Assembly (NCBI GenBank): GCA_024636975.1
Contig: JAGXGA010000017.1
Location: 124,001 to 188,000 of the forward strand
Direction: 5' to 3'
Source: Mariniphaga sp.
Lineage (GTDB): Bacteria > Bacteroidota > Bacteroidia > Bacteroidales > Prolixibacteraceae
Length of the DNA stretch: 64,000 nt
The notes beneath the pieces were generated by a model. That model ran no database searches, was not told the DNA's origin, and saw only the letters and a program-made list of their open reading frames with translations. Both the position numbers and the translations under genes were made by a program. Positions 45,118 through 54,693 of this stretch are shown piece by piece (within the stretch, counting starts at the first letter, position 1; each line of letters opens with the position of its first letter).

Positions 45118-45229
45118 TAAGCTTAACCCAGTTTGAAGGTTAAAGCTAAATATTTTTTTAAAATAAGGATGCAGGCTGTTGATAATGTAATTATAAAGGG
45201 ATTCTGAAAGTAAAGGAACTGTAAAAACT

Positions 45230-45592
45230 TCATTTTAAGTTTTTGTTGTTCTCTTCAACTCTGAACTTAACTATTTCAGCAATAAGATCAAGGGGCAACG
45301 GTTTGTTATCCGGAAACTGAACCGAACCTTTTCCTTGTTTATATGCCGACAATTCCATTTTAAACTTTTCATGTCCGGTTGGAGTGGCATACAGACCAAT
45401 ATGTTTTTCGAATCCTCCGAAATAAACCAATGGCTTACCATCCGTTTTATAGGCGGGCATGCCGTAGGCTATGCTTTCAGTTGCCCCGGGAGCATTTTTT
45501 GTTATTGTCTCTCTTATTCGCTGTAGTTTTTCCTGTTTTTCGGGAGGAAAGCCGGTGATATAATTGTCAACCGTATGAATGTCTTTAGCCAT
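45230..45592 (-). CDS. DUF1801 family protein
   Basis: This 120-residue protein has the DUF1801 layout: HTVDNYITGFPPEKQEKLQRIRETI near 5, SIAYGMPAYKTDGKPLVYFGGFEKHIGLYA (split 41-70), GSVQFPDNKPLPLDLIAEIV near 88. The family resembles YdhG/frataxin-like iron-handling proteins, so a chaperone or binding role is possible but unproven. Length and motifs are normal. It stands alone between a lipoprotein gene and a TonB-C-like gene. Confidence 0.88.
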   Translation of the reverse strand: MAKDIHTVDNYITGFPPEKQEKLQRIRETITKNAPGATESIAYGMPAYKTDGKPLVYFGGFEKHIGLYATPTGHEKFKMELSAYKQGKGSVQFPDNKPLPLDLIAEIVKFRVEENNKNLK

Positions 45593-45663
45593 TTTCTATA
45601 AGGATTTTATCCCTCCGGGATAATTTTTTATAACTGTTTAAATTTTCTTTGCTATTGCCTCAT

Positions 45664-46107
45664 TTATGAGCCGGTTAAATTAAATTTACCATCATTTACC
45701 GACACTTTTATACTTATAAGAACATCCACCGGATTTCCTCTTTGGATTCCAGGTTCCCAATCAGTAAACAATTCCTTGAGTACCTGCATTACCTGGCATC
45801 CGATATTTACCATTTCTGACGGACATTCCTGAATTTGGAAATCACCTGCCTTACCTTTGCAGTTTACCACACACTGGATAAAGATATCTTCACTGAAGGA
45901 TTTTTCGTTTTCATTAAAACGAACACTGAATTCCAGGATTTCTGCCATTTTCTTTGCAGATGTTTTGGGATTGGGCATATTTTCAACAATATAAAAATGT
46001 TGCGAAGAACAGGGTATAGTGGAATCAATAACTGAGCGAAAACCAGGTTGTGCTGATAAGAATACAGGTAATAAAATCAATACGAGGCTTACAGCTTTCT
46101 TTTTCAT
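45664..46107 (-). CDS. Exported TonB C-terminal-like protein
   Basis: After a signal peptide ending LSAQ, this 147-residue protein contains a short domain typical of TonB C-terminal/energy-transducer repeats: EDIFIQCVVNCKGKAGDFQIQECPS near 75, LKELFTDWEPGIQRGNPVDVLISIKVSV near 112. Standalone, soluble TonB-CTD-like proteins are frequent in Bacteroidota. Contact with a TonB-dependent receptor is conceivable, but none is nearby. The function is otherwise unknown. Confidence 0.75.
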   Translation of the reverse strand: MKKKAVSLVLILLPVFLSAQPGFRSVIDSTIPCSSQHFYIVENMPNPKTSAKKMAEILEFSVRFNENEKSFSEDIFIQCVVNCKGKAGDFQIQECPSEMVNIGCQVMQVLKELFTDWEPGIQRGNPVDVLISIKVSVNDGKFNLTGS

Positions 46108-46330
46108 AGATGTATTTTTAGATCATTTCTGGTGGTTAACTGTAAATTTAATAGTTTTAGTTGAGATTACAAATACTGTGAATAAACATTGAAGTAAGAT
46201 TATCAGTCATTTAAGAAGCTGCCATTCGTGTTACTGATACCGGCTAATATTTTCTAATATGAAAATCAATCTTAGATTTAAAATCTTTACTACTAAACAC
46301 TATGTAATTTCCAACACAGGATTCATAAGA

Positions 46331-46362
46331 AAAAAACACCTGCACAATGAAGTACAGGTGTT
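46331..46362 (-). terminator. Terminator of the M16 protease gene
   Basis: Stem AACACCTG/CAGGTGTT with a 12-nt loop, followed on the reverse strand by seven T, lies 50 bp downstream of the reverse-strand protease stop. The 305-bp gap (46108-46412) around it holds nothing else I can support. Confidence 0.85.
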
Positions 46363-46412
46363 ATTTGTAATCCCGCATTTACTTTGCAAGATGAATTCTC
46401 TCTGGAGTCTTT

Positions 46413-49400
46413 TCAGTCGGTTACCGTTACCAGGCTGCCAAATAATGATTGGTTCTCCTTAATTTTATCTTCATTTCCATACACACAAACGGCATCCTGG
46501 TTTAATACTTCTTCAACCATTGCACTCAGTGACTGAATATCGGTTACTGTAGTTGAAAGAATAGCTTCACGTTCTGCTTGCAGGAATTCAGGAGTTGTCT
46601 TCTCAAAATAACGTTGGAATGCTTTATTTCCCTTATCGGATACATTGCGGGGCTGGTCGAGACGTGAAATGGTGCCGATGATGAACCGTGTCATTGTTTT
46701 ATCATCTGCATTAAATTCCCTCAGAAATGTGGTTGAATTATTAAAGTTTTCTATGGTTTCCGACAGGTTTGGGTCTCGGTAAGAGGCAAAGTAAACATTG
46801 CCGTTCGGTGAAAAACCGGAAAAGCCTCCGTAGGCGCCACCAATAACACGCACCTGGTTTTGCAGCCAGTCGGTCGATAGCACCTGGTTCAGCACCAGCA
46901 TTTTTCCGTTGTATTCCACCCCCAGTTTCTTGAAATCGTACCCTTTAACTACATACTGCACCTTTGAGGCTGTAAGTAATCCTTCGTTTTTCTTTTCGAA
47001 ATCAAATTTCCAGTCATTCCTCTGTCCACCGGTTTCTGGCAGAGCGGCAACCAGTTTTTCCATGCCTTCAGAAAACGATGCATATTCCTTTTCGCTGCAT
47101 GTTACACCTGCAACTAAATTATTCTTTGTAAAAAGTAACTGTGCTGTTTCAGTTAATTTTGCCTTGATTTCTTCAGCATTCTGATCAAAATTTGTCGACA
47201 ATCCGGTTACGAAACGGTAATATTCCAGCCCGTCAGTCAGTTCATCGAACATACCAGAGTTTGCATAATAGGAGTGTACCCTGGTCAATGCATAATTTAA
47301 TCCGTTGTTTTTGAAATTGGCATCCACCCTGGCCTGGTGGCGCGTAATCAGTTCTTTTAACCGTTCGGTATCGTTGAAGTCGGTATTGGTAAGAACTTCT
47401 TCCATCAGGTCAATAAGTTTGTCGGTTTTAGCTGTCACTGCTTTTGCAGTAACCTGGAATTTCGGCATAAAACTGTCATCACTTTGATTTTCGTAAAATT
47501 TGGTGGTGAACGTGTAAAATCCACCTGTGTGAATATTCAGCTCATTATTCAGTTCGCCAAAAGTATAGTTTTCGGTACCTAATTTTCCCAGCAGTGCATT
47601 TAAAAGCGAAGCATAGGGAATCAACTCCTGCGGCAGGGTCTTCAGATCGAAATAAAGATTGGCATAAATAATATCGTTTGTAAAATCATCATAGTGAAGA
47701 ACAGGCACATCAGCCACCGATTTTTCATTAACCGGGTACCACTCAATATTCTTTCCAATATCGGCAAGTTCGAGCATAGGAATGGAAGCCAGTGCTTCAG
47801 GTGTGTCCTCCCGTTGCTGGTGCTCCAGAAGTTCGGTGGTTTGAGCTGCGATTTTTTCCAGATCTTCACTATTCAGGCTTGTTTTATAGATGTTCAGTTC
47901 TTCATTTGTGGCCGCTTCAATCTTCGCTTGTAATCCGGGTTCCGGTTTCAGCACAATTAGCAGTGCATGCTGGTTCTTTAGCAGGTGCTCACTTATTGCA
48001 GTTTCCAGGAGGTTAGTGTCAAATGCTTTTTTTACTTCTGCAAGTGGTTTATTGAATTCAAGGCCTAAGAACGGATCGTTGGCAAAAAACCAGGGTTGGT
48101 AGGTCATCATCAGGCACTCCAGGCCCTTTTGGGCGCTGTCGCCTTCTTTCAGGGAAAATTCGGTCCGGTTTATGATGCCTTCGATCATTGTTTTGTCGAG
48201 CCCGTTTTCAGAAACCTCCTGAAGCGTTTTTAATACAATTTCTTTGAAGCGATTCTTATCCTCAGGGTTGGCATTCTGAACGGTAATCTGGAAAACATTC
48301 TGCTGCATTTCCTGGAATGTCGCCCGAACATCGCGTCCGATACCTGCCTCCTGCAAGGCAAGCCGTACAGGTGCCGATTCGTGGTTTACCAATGCCTGTG
48401 CCAGTACATCAAATGTCATACACAGAGCGCGGTCGGTGCTGCTGCCAACAACAAAGTTCAGGCTTAAAAAAGTCTGGTCGGTAGTTGGGGAACCTGCCTG
48501 AACGGGATAGGTTTTTTCGGCCTCCTTCATAGTTTCGAATGCCTTTTGAAGCGGAATCTCAACTTTTTCTTCCAAAGCATCATAACCGGAAAGGTATTTG
48601 CGGTCAATAAATTCAAGTTCCTTGTTAAGGTCGGCATTCCCGTACAACAATATGTAACTGTTTGAGGGGTGATAGAACTTCTGATGGAAGTTAATAAAGT
48701 ATTCCTGGGTAAGTTTTGGAATTGCTGTGGGGTAACCGCCCGATTCAAAACCATAGGCATTGTCAGGGAATAATATCCTGAACGTATGGTAATTCAGCTC
48801 GCGCTGCGGACTGGAAAAAGCACCTTTCATTTCGTTATATACAACTCCTTTGTAGGTGAGGGGTTCTTCATCTGAATTCAGTTCGTAATGCCAGCCTTCC
48901 TGCTGGAGTATTTTCGGTTCGGTGTAGATAAGAGGATTAAAAACTGCATCGAGGTATACATGCATCAGGTTGAAATAATCCTTGTCGTTCATACTGGCAA
49001 CAGGGTACGTTGTAATATCCTTGCCGGTCATTGCATTGAGAAATGTATTGAGTGACCCCTGAATTAAAACCTCGAAAGGACTTTTAACCGGGAAATTCTT
49101 AGAACCGTTCAGTACGGAGTGCTCCATGATGTGGGGCGTTCCCCAGTCGTTTTCCGGTGCTGTTTTAAAAGCAATATTAAACAATTTGTTAGGGTCGTCG
49201 TTTGCAACTTTCAGCAATTGTGCCCCGCTTTTATCGTGCGTAAAAAGCAGGCATTCGGCATTGATTTCCTCAACAAACTGCTTCTTGACAAGGGTGAAGC
49301 CATTGTATGATTCACCGGTTTCAAATTGTTCTTTGGGTGAACAGCTCCAAACGGTAATAAACAGTACTACCGTCAGGAATAAATTAAAGTTGTTTCTCAT
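46413..49400 (-). CDS. M16C (PreP-like) zinc metalloprotease lipoprotein
   Basis: ATG 49400 begins a lipoprotein signal (FLTVVLFITVWSC) and gives 995 residues. The inverted zinc motif is His90-x-x-Glu93-His94 in WGTPHIMEHSVLNGS, with the distal ligand Glu190 in VYNEMKGAFSSPQ. The domain order matches presequence-protease M16C enzymes: an active domain (1-240), an M16C-associated linker (about 490-680) and an inactive C-terminal half ending in a YGGFSGF-containing region (about 850). Such enzymes degrade short unfolded peptides in a closed chamber. Here it is anchored in the periplasm or outer membrane. It is monocistronic, with its own terminator. Confidence 0.92.
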   Translation of the reverse strand: MRNNFNLFLTVVLFITVWSCSPKEQFETGESYNGFTLVKKQFVEEINAECLLFTHDKSGAQLLKVANDDPNKLFNIAFKTAPENDWGTPHIMEHSVLNGSKNFPVKSPFEVLIQGSLNTFLNAMTGKDITTYPVASMNDKDYFNLMHVYLDAVFNPLIYTEPKILQQEGWHYELNSDEEPLTYKGVVYNEMKGAFSSPQRELNYHTFRILFPDNAYGFESGGYPTAIPKLTQEYFINFHQKFYHPSNSYILLYGNADLNKELEFIDRKYLSGYDALEEKVEIPLQKAFETMKEAEKTYPVQAGSPTTDQTFLSLNFVVGSSTDRALCMTFDVLAQALVNHESAPVRLALQEAGIGRDVRATFQEMQQNVFQITVQNANPEDKNRFKEIVLKTLQEVSENGLDKTMIEGIINRTEFSLKEGDSAQKGLECLMMTYQPWFFANDPFLGLEFNKPLAEVKKAFDTNLLETAISEHLLKNQHALLIVLKPEPGLQAKIEAATNEELNIYKTSLNSEDLEKIAAQTTELLEHQQREDTPEALASIPMLELADIGKNIEWYPVNEKSVADVPVLHYDDFTNDIIYANLYFDLKTLPQELIPYASLLNALLGKLGTENYTFGELNNELNIHTGGFYTFTTKFYENQSDDSFMPKFQVTAKAVTAKTDKLIDLMEEVLTNTDFNDTERLKELITRHQARVDANFKNNGLNYALTRVHSYYANSGMFDELTDGLEYYRFVTGLSTNFDQNAEEIKAKLTETAQLLFTKNNLVAGVTCSEKEYASFSEGMEKLVAALPETGGQRNDWKFDFEKKNEGLLTASKVQYVVKGYDFKKLGVEYNGKMLVLNQVLSTDWLQNQVRVIGGAYGGFSGFSPNGNVYFASYRDPNLSETIENFNNSTTFLREFNADDKTMTRFIIGTISRLDQPRNVSDKGNKAFQRYFEKTTPEFLQAEREAILSTTVTDIQSLSAMVEEVLNQDAVCVYGNEDKIKENQSLFGSLVTVTD

Positions 49401-50014
49401 ATTGGTGTGATTTTTAATTATGGATGCAAATTTGAGTTTAATTATGAACATTATTGCATTAGTCGGTAAATTAATAAAAAATTACAACCGGGTATACAAA
49501 AATAGTCAGTTGATATATTGATTCGAATATAAGTTCTGACTACTTTCTGTGTGGAAAAGAGCTTTTTGAATTTATGCTAGAAAATATTCTGTCCTTATAA
49601 TGACTAATTATTTTTATGTTTTTTGAACTAATTGACATAAAGGATGTTAATTGATTATTGTTACGTGTACTACTTTAAAATTATATTAAAAAAAATTGTG
49701 ATTAAAAGACATTTTAAGTTTTAGTATATTATTCAATCAGAATTATGTATCTTTTATTCTAAATAAATTAATAATAAAAACCTGATGTGTTTCATTGGTA
49801 TAGATTCTAAAAAATTTCAGTGGTTAAGTTAATGAAATCCCGGCAGGGGAGGTTTTAAAGAAGGGGAGATAGGTTGAGCCAGTAAATTTTAAACTTCTGG
49901 CAGTGCCTTTGAGCAGGAAACGAAAATAATGTCAGGGGTTAGTATTCATTATTGATTAATCAGTTTTGCACGGTATTTAAATATATAAGCAACAACATAA
50001 ATAATTCTAAAACA
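49401..50014. other. Very AT-rich divergent intergenic region
   Basis: About 610 bp between divergent genes, strongly AT-rich and without a coherent ORF, RNA or repeat that I can identify. Promoters for the M16C protease (left) and the flavoenzyme operon (right) presumably lie here. The open frame extending upstream of 50015 to 49952 does not look like part of the protein. Confidence 0.5.
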
Positions 50015-51736
50015 ATGAATAAAAAGGTTATCGTAATAGGTGGCGGTGTTGCTGGAATGAGTGCTGCCCATGAGCTGATTGAAAGAGGGTTTGAAGTGGA
50101 GGTATATGAAAAACACAGGCTTTACGCTGGTGGAAAAGCCCGAAGTATAAACGTACCCGGAACGAATAAACCCAATCCCAGACTTTATTTACCAGGCGAA
50201 CATGGTTTCCGTTTCTTTCCTGGTTTTTATAAACATATAATTGACACAATGGAAAGGATTCCTTATAAAATCAATAAAAAAGGTGTTCTTGATAATCTTG
50301 TGCCGGTTGATCGGGTAGGGTTGCTTCGATCAGGTAAAGATCCTATTGTGGGCACGGTGAATTTTCCCAAATCGCTATCCGATGTTAAGGCTCTTATGAA
50401 AAGCATGCATGCGGACACCGGCCTGACTGAGGAGGAAAAGATGTTTTTTGCAAAGAAGGTCTGGCAGTTAATGACCACCTGCTATGATAGAAGATTAAAT
50501 GAGTATGAAAAATTAGGGTGGTGGGATTATCTTGAAAGCGACCGGTTTTCTGAAGTTTATCAGGCATTGCTGGTTCAGGGGCTTACCAGAACTTTAGTTG
50601 CTGCAAATGCAAAAAAAGCAAGTACAAAAACAGGGGGTGATATTTTTCTTCAGCTGATTTTTAATATGACCAATCCGGGAGTACATACCGACCGGGTTTT
50701 AAATGGACCCACCAACGACGTATGGATCGATCCGTGGCTGGAGTATATGGTTGGTAAAGGAGTTAAGTACCACCGTAATTATTCTGCTGTAAAACTGGTA
50801 ATGAACGGGGGAAAAGTGGACGGAGTCCAGGTGGAAAAATACCAAAGTGGTGTTCCTGTATTATCTTTGGTAAAGGGTGACTATTATATTCTGGCAGTGC
50901 CGGTTGAGGTGGCAGATAAGCTAATATCGAAAGAGGTGTTGGAAGCGGATTCCACACTGGAAGGGATTAGTAAATTAGCGCAGGGCGTTGCCTGGATGAA
51001 CGGAGCACAATTCTATCTTTCCGATGTAATTGATGTAGTGAAAGGGCACTGTATTTATTCCGATTCACCATGGGCCCTCACTTCCATTTCTCAGTTGTTG
51101 TTTTGGAAGGATTATAATATTCAGGACCGCTTTGATGGCAAGGTGAAAAGTATTCTGTCTGTTGATATTTCCGATTGGGAATCTCCGGGAATCCTTGAAT
51201 CGACGGGTAAAAAAGTTGCCCGGGAATGCTCGTACAAGGAAATAAAAGAAGAAGTTTGGGCTCAGTTGCAACAAAGCCTTAATATAAACGGCAAGGAAAT
51301 TCTTAAGGATGAACATCTTGTTCACTGGTACATCGATCATGATATTACAGTTGACCATCAGCACCACGATTCCAATAAAGAGCCTTTACTTGTTAACACA
51401 GTAAATTCATGGGATCTGAGGCCTCAGGCTTATACACGTATACCCAATCTTTATCTGGCTTCCGATTATGTGCAAACCTTCACCGACCTTGCAACGATGG
51501 AAGGAGCCAACGAAGCGGCACGCCGTGCAGTAAACGCAATTATCGAAAATTCAGGGGCAATAGTTGGTAAATGCAAAGTTTGGAACCTGCATGAACCCGG
51601 TATTCTGCAACCCCTTCGAAGAAGAGATCAAAAAAGATACGAACAGGGCTTGCCTTTTCAGTTCCATTTACCTCTTTGGGTTAAATTACTGGAAACATTA
51701 ATTGTGTTTTTAAGAAAGGTTACAGGGAAAAGGTAA
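50015..51736 (+). CDS. Carotenoid-desaturase/amine-oxidase-like FAD enzyme
   Basis: ATG 50015 gives 573 residues starting with the Rossmann dinucleotide motif KKVIVIGGGVAGMSAAHELI, immediately preceded by no leader peptide; the frame from 49952 adds 21 residues of unlikely sequence. The second FAD segment is VEVYEKHRLYAGGKARS near 31, followed by GEHGFRFFPGFYKHI near 59. The C-terminus has the closing FAD contact NLYLASDYVQTFTDLATMEGANEAARRAVNAI (split 480-515). This pattern fits the phytoene-desaturase/HpnE subgroup, acting on a polyprenyl or squalene-like lipid. It is the first gene of an apparent operon with a 7-TM protein (50 bp) and a histidine kinase (25 bp). Confidence 0.85.
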   Translation: MNKKVIVIGGGVAGMSAAHELIERGFEVEVYEKHRLYAGGKARSINVPGTNKPNPRLYLPGEHGFRFFPGFYKHIIDTMERIPYKINKKGVLDNLVPVDRVGLLRSGKDPIVGTVNFPKSLSDVKALMKSMHADTGLTEEEKMFFAKKVWQLMTTCYDRRLNEYEKLGWWDYLESDRFSEVYQALLVQGLTRTLVAANAKKASTKTGGDIFLQLIFNMTNPGVHTDRVLNGPTNDVWIDPWLEYMVGKGVKYHRNYSAVKLVMNGGKVDGVQVEKYQSGVPVLSLVKGDYYILAVPVEVADKLISKEVLEADSTLEGISKLAQGVAWMNGAQFYLSDVIDVVKGHCIYSDSPWALTSISQLLFWKDYNIQDRFDGKVKSILSVDISDWESPGILESTGKKVARECSYKEIKEEVWAQLQQSLNINGKEILKDEHLVHWYIDHDITVDHQHHDSNKEPLLVNTVNSWDLRPQAYTRIPNLYLASDYVQTFTDLATMEGANEAARRAVNAIIENSGAIVGKCKVWNLHEPGILQPLRRRDQKRYEQGLPFQFHLPLWVKLLETLIVFLRKVTGKR

Positions 51737-51786
51737 TCCTGTATGTTACCACAACAAATATTTTTTCGTGAATAAATAATTGACAG

Positions 51787-52464
51787 ATGCTACATCATAG
51801 GTTGATAATCAGGTTCAGGGACAAAGAGGTAAAGTTTGTGCTGTTTACCCTGTTTTTAACGGTTACTGTGGCTGCACTTAGCGCAGCATTTGAGCTGACA
51901 TGGAGATCGGCATTTGTTTTGGCATTCGGCATGTACTTCCTTTTGGGCTGGTTTGCCTTTAAGCAAAACGACATATTCCTTAAAAAGCTACTTGTATTTG
52001 GCATTGCAGCCGGGATCACTGAATTACTGGCCGATTGCTGGCTTGTGCAAAGTACCGGCACTCTTATCTATGCCAACAATGAACCGATGGTTGCCTGTTC
52101 TCCTTTGTACATGCCTTTTGCCTGGGCTGTCCTGCTTATACAGATTGGTTATCTGGGCTGGCTGATCAGTCGTAAAGAAAAAATGTGGGTCAGCATTGTA
52201 TTAACCACTTTTCTTGGATTTGCAGTTATCCCACTGTTTGAACATTGGGCAAAAGGTGCCGGCTGGTGGTATTATGTAAATACAAAAATGGTTTTAAATA
52301 CTCCTTATTATATTATTCTGGCAGAAGGTTTAATATGTAGTGTATTACCATTCTTCTTTAAAAATATTCATAAAAAGGATTATAAATGGCAGCTGCCCCT
52401 TGGAATCATTGAAGGTCTATGGATTTGGGCTGCCTACTTTATTGCTTTTAAACTGGTTGGATAG
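51787..52464 (+). CDS. Uncharacterised 7-TM protein in flavoenzyme operon
   Basis: The 225-residue protein has seven predicted TM helices with short loops. Conserved-looking polar residues sit in membrane segments: a Glu/Asp pair in TM3 (GITELLADCWLVQS), a Glu in TM5 (LFEHW), and Glu in TM6 and TM7 (LAEGLICS, GIIEGLWIW). The overall shape recalls carotenoid cyclase/hydratase-type membrane proteins (CruF/lycopene cyclase domain), but I cannot prove it. The gene follows the FAD enzyme by 50 bp and precedes the histidine kinase by 25 bp. A lipid-modifying role together with the flavoenzyme is inference. Confidence 0.7.
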   Translation: MLHHRLIIRFRDKEVKFVLFTLFLTVTVAALSAAFELTWRSAFVLAFGMYFLLGWFAFKQNDIFLKKLLVFGIAAGITELLADCWLVQSTGTLIYANNEPMVACSPLYMPFAWAVLLIQIGYLGWLISRKEKMWVSIVLTTFLGFAVIPLFEHWAKGAGWWYYVNTKMVLNTPYYIILAEGLICSVLPFFFKNIHKKDYKWQLPLGIIEGLWIWAAYFIAFKLVG

Positions 52465-52489
52465 TGATTAAAAAATATTAGTACAGATT

Positions 52490-53890
52490 ATGGTTCGAAC
52501 ATTGGTTGAATATTTTATACCCGTGCAGGAGGATAAAAGCACTGAGTACAAACGTCGGGTACGACTGATTGCACATGCAATCTTCCTGACCATGATTTTT
52601 GCTCTTTTTTATGTTTTAGTTAGCTGGATAGCCGGGTATTATATTGGATTGCTGATCATGTTGGCCAGCTGGTTCGGGTATCTGATCCTTATGATACTCC
52701 TGAAGTATGGCATGAATGTTATTAAGATAGCCAATTTGTTTGGATTTATAGGCGCAGCCAGTATATACGGCAGTATCTATTTCTCCGGGGGATTTGAATC
52801 ACCGGTTTTACCATGGCTCGCTTCAACTCCAATTGTTTTATTATTGATTGCCGGAAAAAGAAGTGGCTTTTTCTGGGCTGTTGTTTCGGTATTGATAGTT
52901 TTAGCTTTTGGTCTCATGGACTATTATGGCTTTGTATTTCCCAGAAAATATCATGCATCAAAAGAAACCTATTTTGCCCTTTCAAGCCAAACAGGTCTTG
53001 TGTTAATTATTTTCTTCATTTCAATTGTATTTGAAAACATACGAAAAAGTGCATTCACCCAGGTTATCGAACAAAAAAACACGCTTGAAAAGACGCTCTC
53101 CAAGCTTAAGTCCACCCAATCACAGCTTATCCAGTCCGAGAAAATGGCTTCGCTTGGCGAACTCACTGCGGGCATTGCACATGAGATTCAGAACCCGTTG
53201 AACTTCGTAAATAATTTTTCGGAAGTAAACAGTGAACTGCTGGATGAAATGAAAGAAGAACTGGCAAAAAGCAATACCATGGAGGCAGAGGCAATTGCAG
53301 ATGATATAAAGCAAAATCTTGAAAAGATTATCCACCACGGGAAACGTGCTGACAGCATTGTGAAAGGTATGCTTCTACACAGTCGCAGCAATATGGGCAT
53401 TAAAGAACCAACCGATATTAATGCCTTGGCCGATGAATATATGCGTCTTGCATACCATGGGTTGAGGGCGAATGATAAATTCTTCAATGCAGATTATATA
53501 CTTGAAGCGGATAAATCGATACATACTGTAAATGTCGTACCTCAGGATATTGGCCGGGTCTTGCTTAACCTGATAAATAATGCATTTTATGATGTCAATA
53601 AAAAAGCCAAAGAGAGTATTGCCGGGTATAAGCCAAAAGTATTAGTCAGCACCAAAAGAAGAAGTAACACGGTGAAAATTATTGTTAAAGATAATGGGGG
53701 AGGAATTCCTCCTGAGATAAAAGATAAAATATTTCAACCCTTTTTTACGACTAAACCTACCGGACAGGGAACCGGCCTGGGATTAAGTTTAAGTTACGAT
53801 ATTATTACCAAAGGCCATGCAGGCGAAATAAAAGTAAACTCAAAAGCAGGAGAAGGGACAGAATTTATAATTACAATTCCAATTAAATAA
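52490..53890 (+). CDS. Membrane sensor histidine kinase
   Basis: An N-terminal region has about six TM segments (residues 28-185). A coiled-coil HisKA helix contains EKMASLGELTAGIAHEIQNP (phospho-acceptor His231), and the ATPase core shows N-box NLINNAFYDV (near 359), G1 DNGGGIPPEI (near 402), F-box FQPFFTTKP and G2 GQGTGLGLSLSYDI (near 425). All catalytic motifs are intact. There is no HAMP or PAS domain; the multi-TM part itself is probably the sensor. No response regulator gene is nearby, so the partner is unknown. It is the last gene of the flavoenzyme operon, and converges with the methyltransferase 8 bp away. Confidence 0.92.
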   Translation: MVRTLVEYFIPVQEDKSTEYKRRVRLIAHAIFLTMIFALFYVLVSWIAGYYIGLLIMLASWFGYLILMILLKYGMNVIKIANLFGFIGAASIYGSIYFSGGFESPVLPWLASTPIVLLLIAGKRSGFFWAVVSVLIVLAFGLMDYYGFVFPRKYHASKETYFALSSQTGLVLIIFFISIVFENIRKSAFTQVIEQKNTLEKTLSKLKSTQSQLIQSEKMASLGELTAGIAHEIQNPLNFVNNFSEVNSELLDEMKEELAKSNTMEAEAIADDIKQNLEKIIHHGKRADSIVKGMLLHSRSNMGIKEPTDINALADEYMRLAYHGLRANDKFFNADYILEADKSIHTVNVVPQDIGRVLLNLINNAFYDVNKKAKESIAGYKPKVLVSTKRRSNTVKIIVKDNGGGIPPEIKDKIFQPFFTTKPTGQGTGLGLSLSYDIITKGHAGEIKVNSKAGEGTEFIITIPIK

Positions 53891-53898
53891 TTAAAGTT

Positions 53899-54552
53899 TT
53901 AGTTTTCTTGATGGTTATCAATTTTTTTCAAAAGCACTATTCTATTGTTTTTGCTTTTAAGCTGCATAAAACCATAATTTTCTGTAATGTAGTTAAATGT
54001 ATGCTGATGAAAAAAGGAAACATGTGTTATATCATTCACATAATGCCATTTCTTAAAAGCCTCAGCAGTTGTCCAGAGCTCAGTCATCACTACCAGCAAA
54101 CCTCCGGGTTTAAGTAATTTATCGAGTCTGGCCAGCTCTATTGCAGGGTAAAAGAAATGTTCAAAACATTCAGTAGCAAATATAAAATCATAAACCTTAT
54201 CAGGCATTACGGGGAAGAATAACGGATCGTAGTCATCACATGCTATTCCTCTGTTCTTCAGCATAACACTTAATGTTGGTGCAGGTCCGCATCCATAATC
54301 AAGGCCATTTTGTGTCGCATTAATATAGGGAAGTGCAGGTTCAATGGCCTGATTTAAAAATGTTACATAACCAGGAAATTGCATACCGTTGTTATGTTCC
54401 AGGTATCTGGTTCTTTCTTCCTGGGCTGAGGGTAATAACTGTGTTTCTATAAATATGAGTTTACAGTTGTTGCAGCCGTTAAATGTTCTTGAATCAAGTC
54501 CTTTTAAGAAAAAAAACGACTTGGGATTATAACATAAAGGACATTCCATCAT
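53899..54552 (-). CDS. SAM-dependent methyltransferase with N-terminal zinc finger
   Basis: The 217-residue protein starts with a CPLC...CNNC zinc-finger-like pair. A Rossmann class I methyltransferase follows, with motif I NGLDYGCGPAPTLS (near 85), motif II-like DDYDPLF, motif IV DFIFATECFEHFF (near 117), and a post-motif IV LLKPGGLLVVMTELW. The substrate is unknown; the zinc-finger plus methyltransferase shape is common among uncharacterised enzymes acting on sugar or lipid-linked molecules. Two consecutive ATG codons allow a start at 54552 or 54549. It lies beside tRNA-derived debris. Confidence 0.85.
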   Translation of the reverse strand: MMECPLCYNPKSFFFLKGLDSRTFNGCNNCKLIFIETQLLPSAQEERTRYLEHNNGMQFPGYVTFLNQAIEPALPYINATQNGLDYGCGPAPTLSVMLKNRGIACDDYDPLFFPVMPDKVYDFIFATECFEHFFYPAIELARLDKLLKPGGLLVVMTELWTTAEAFKKWHYVNDITHVSFFHQHTFNYITENYGFMQLKSKNNRIVLLKKIDNHQEN

Positions 54553-54642
54553 ATTTTTTGCTTGTTGTTATTTTTTATTTATTTTTCGAAAAAAAATAAT
54601 TCGTAAAAATACCTATTTCAATTAAACGTTTTTGTAGTTTTT

Positions 54643-54691
54643 ATATGGATCGGGATGCTCTAACCCTTTTAGCTATCGTTAGCGATCATAG
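54643..54691 (-). repeat. tRNA/GIY-YIG-derived 49-bp footprint
   Basis: The 49-bp segment matches 57965-58013 at about 42 of 49 positions by my count, in the same orientation. It holds the tRNA-like core GGGTTAGAGCATCCCGATCC on the reverse strand and the end of the GIY-YIG frame (TATGATCGC). It directly abuts the stop of the AsmA-like gene. The two direct copies bracket 3.3 kb. Confidence 0.7.
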
Positions 54692-54693
54692 AC

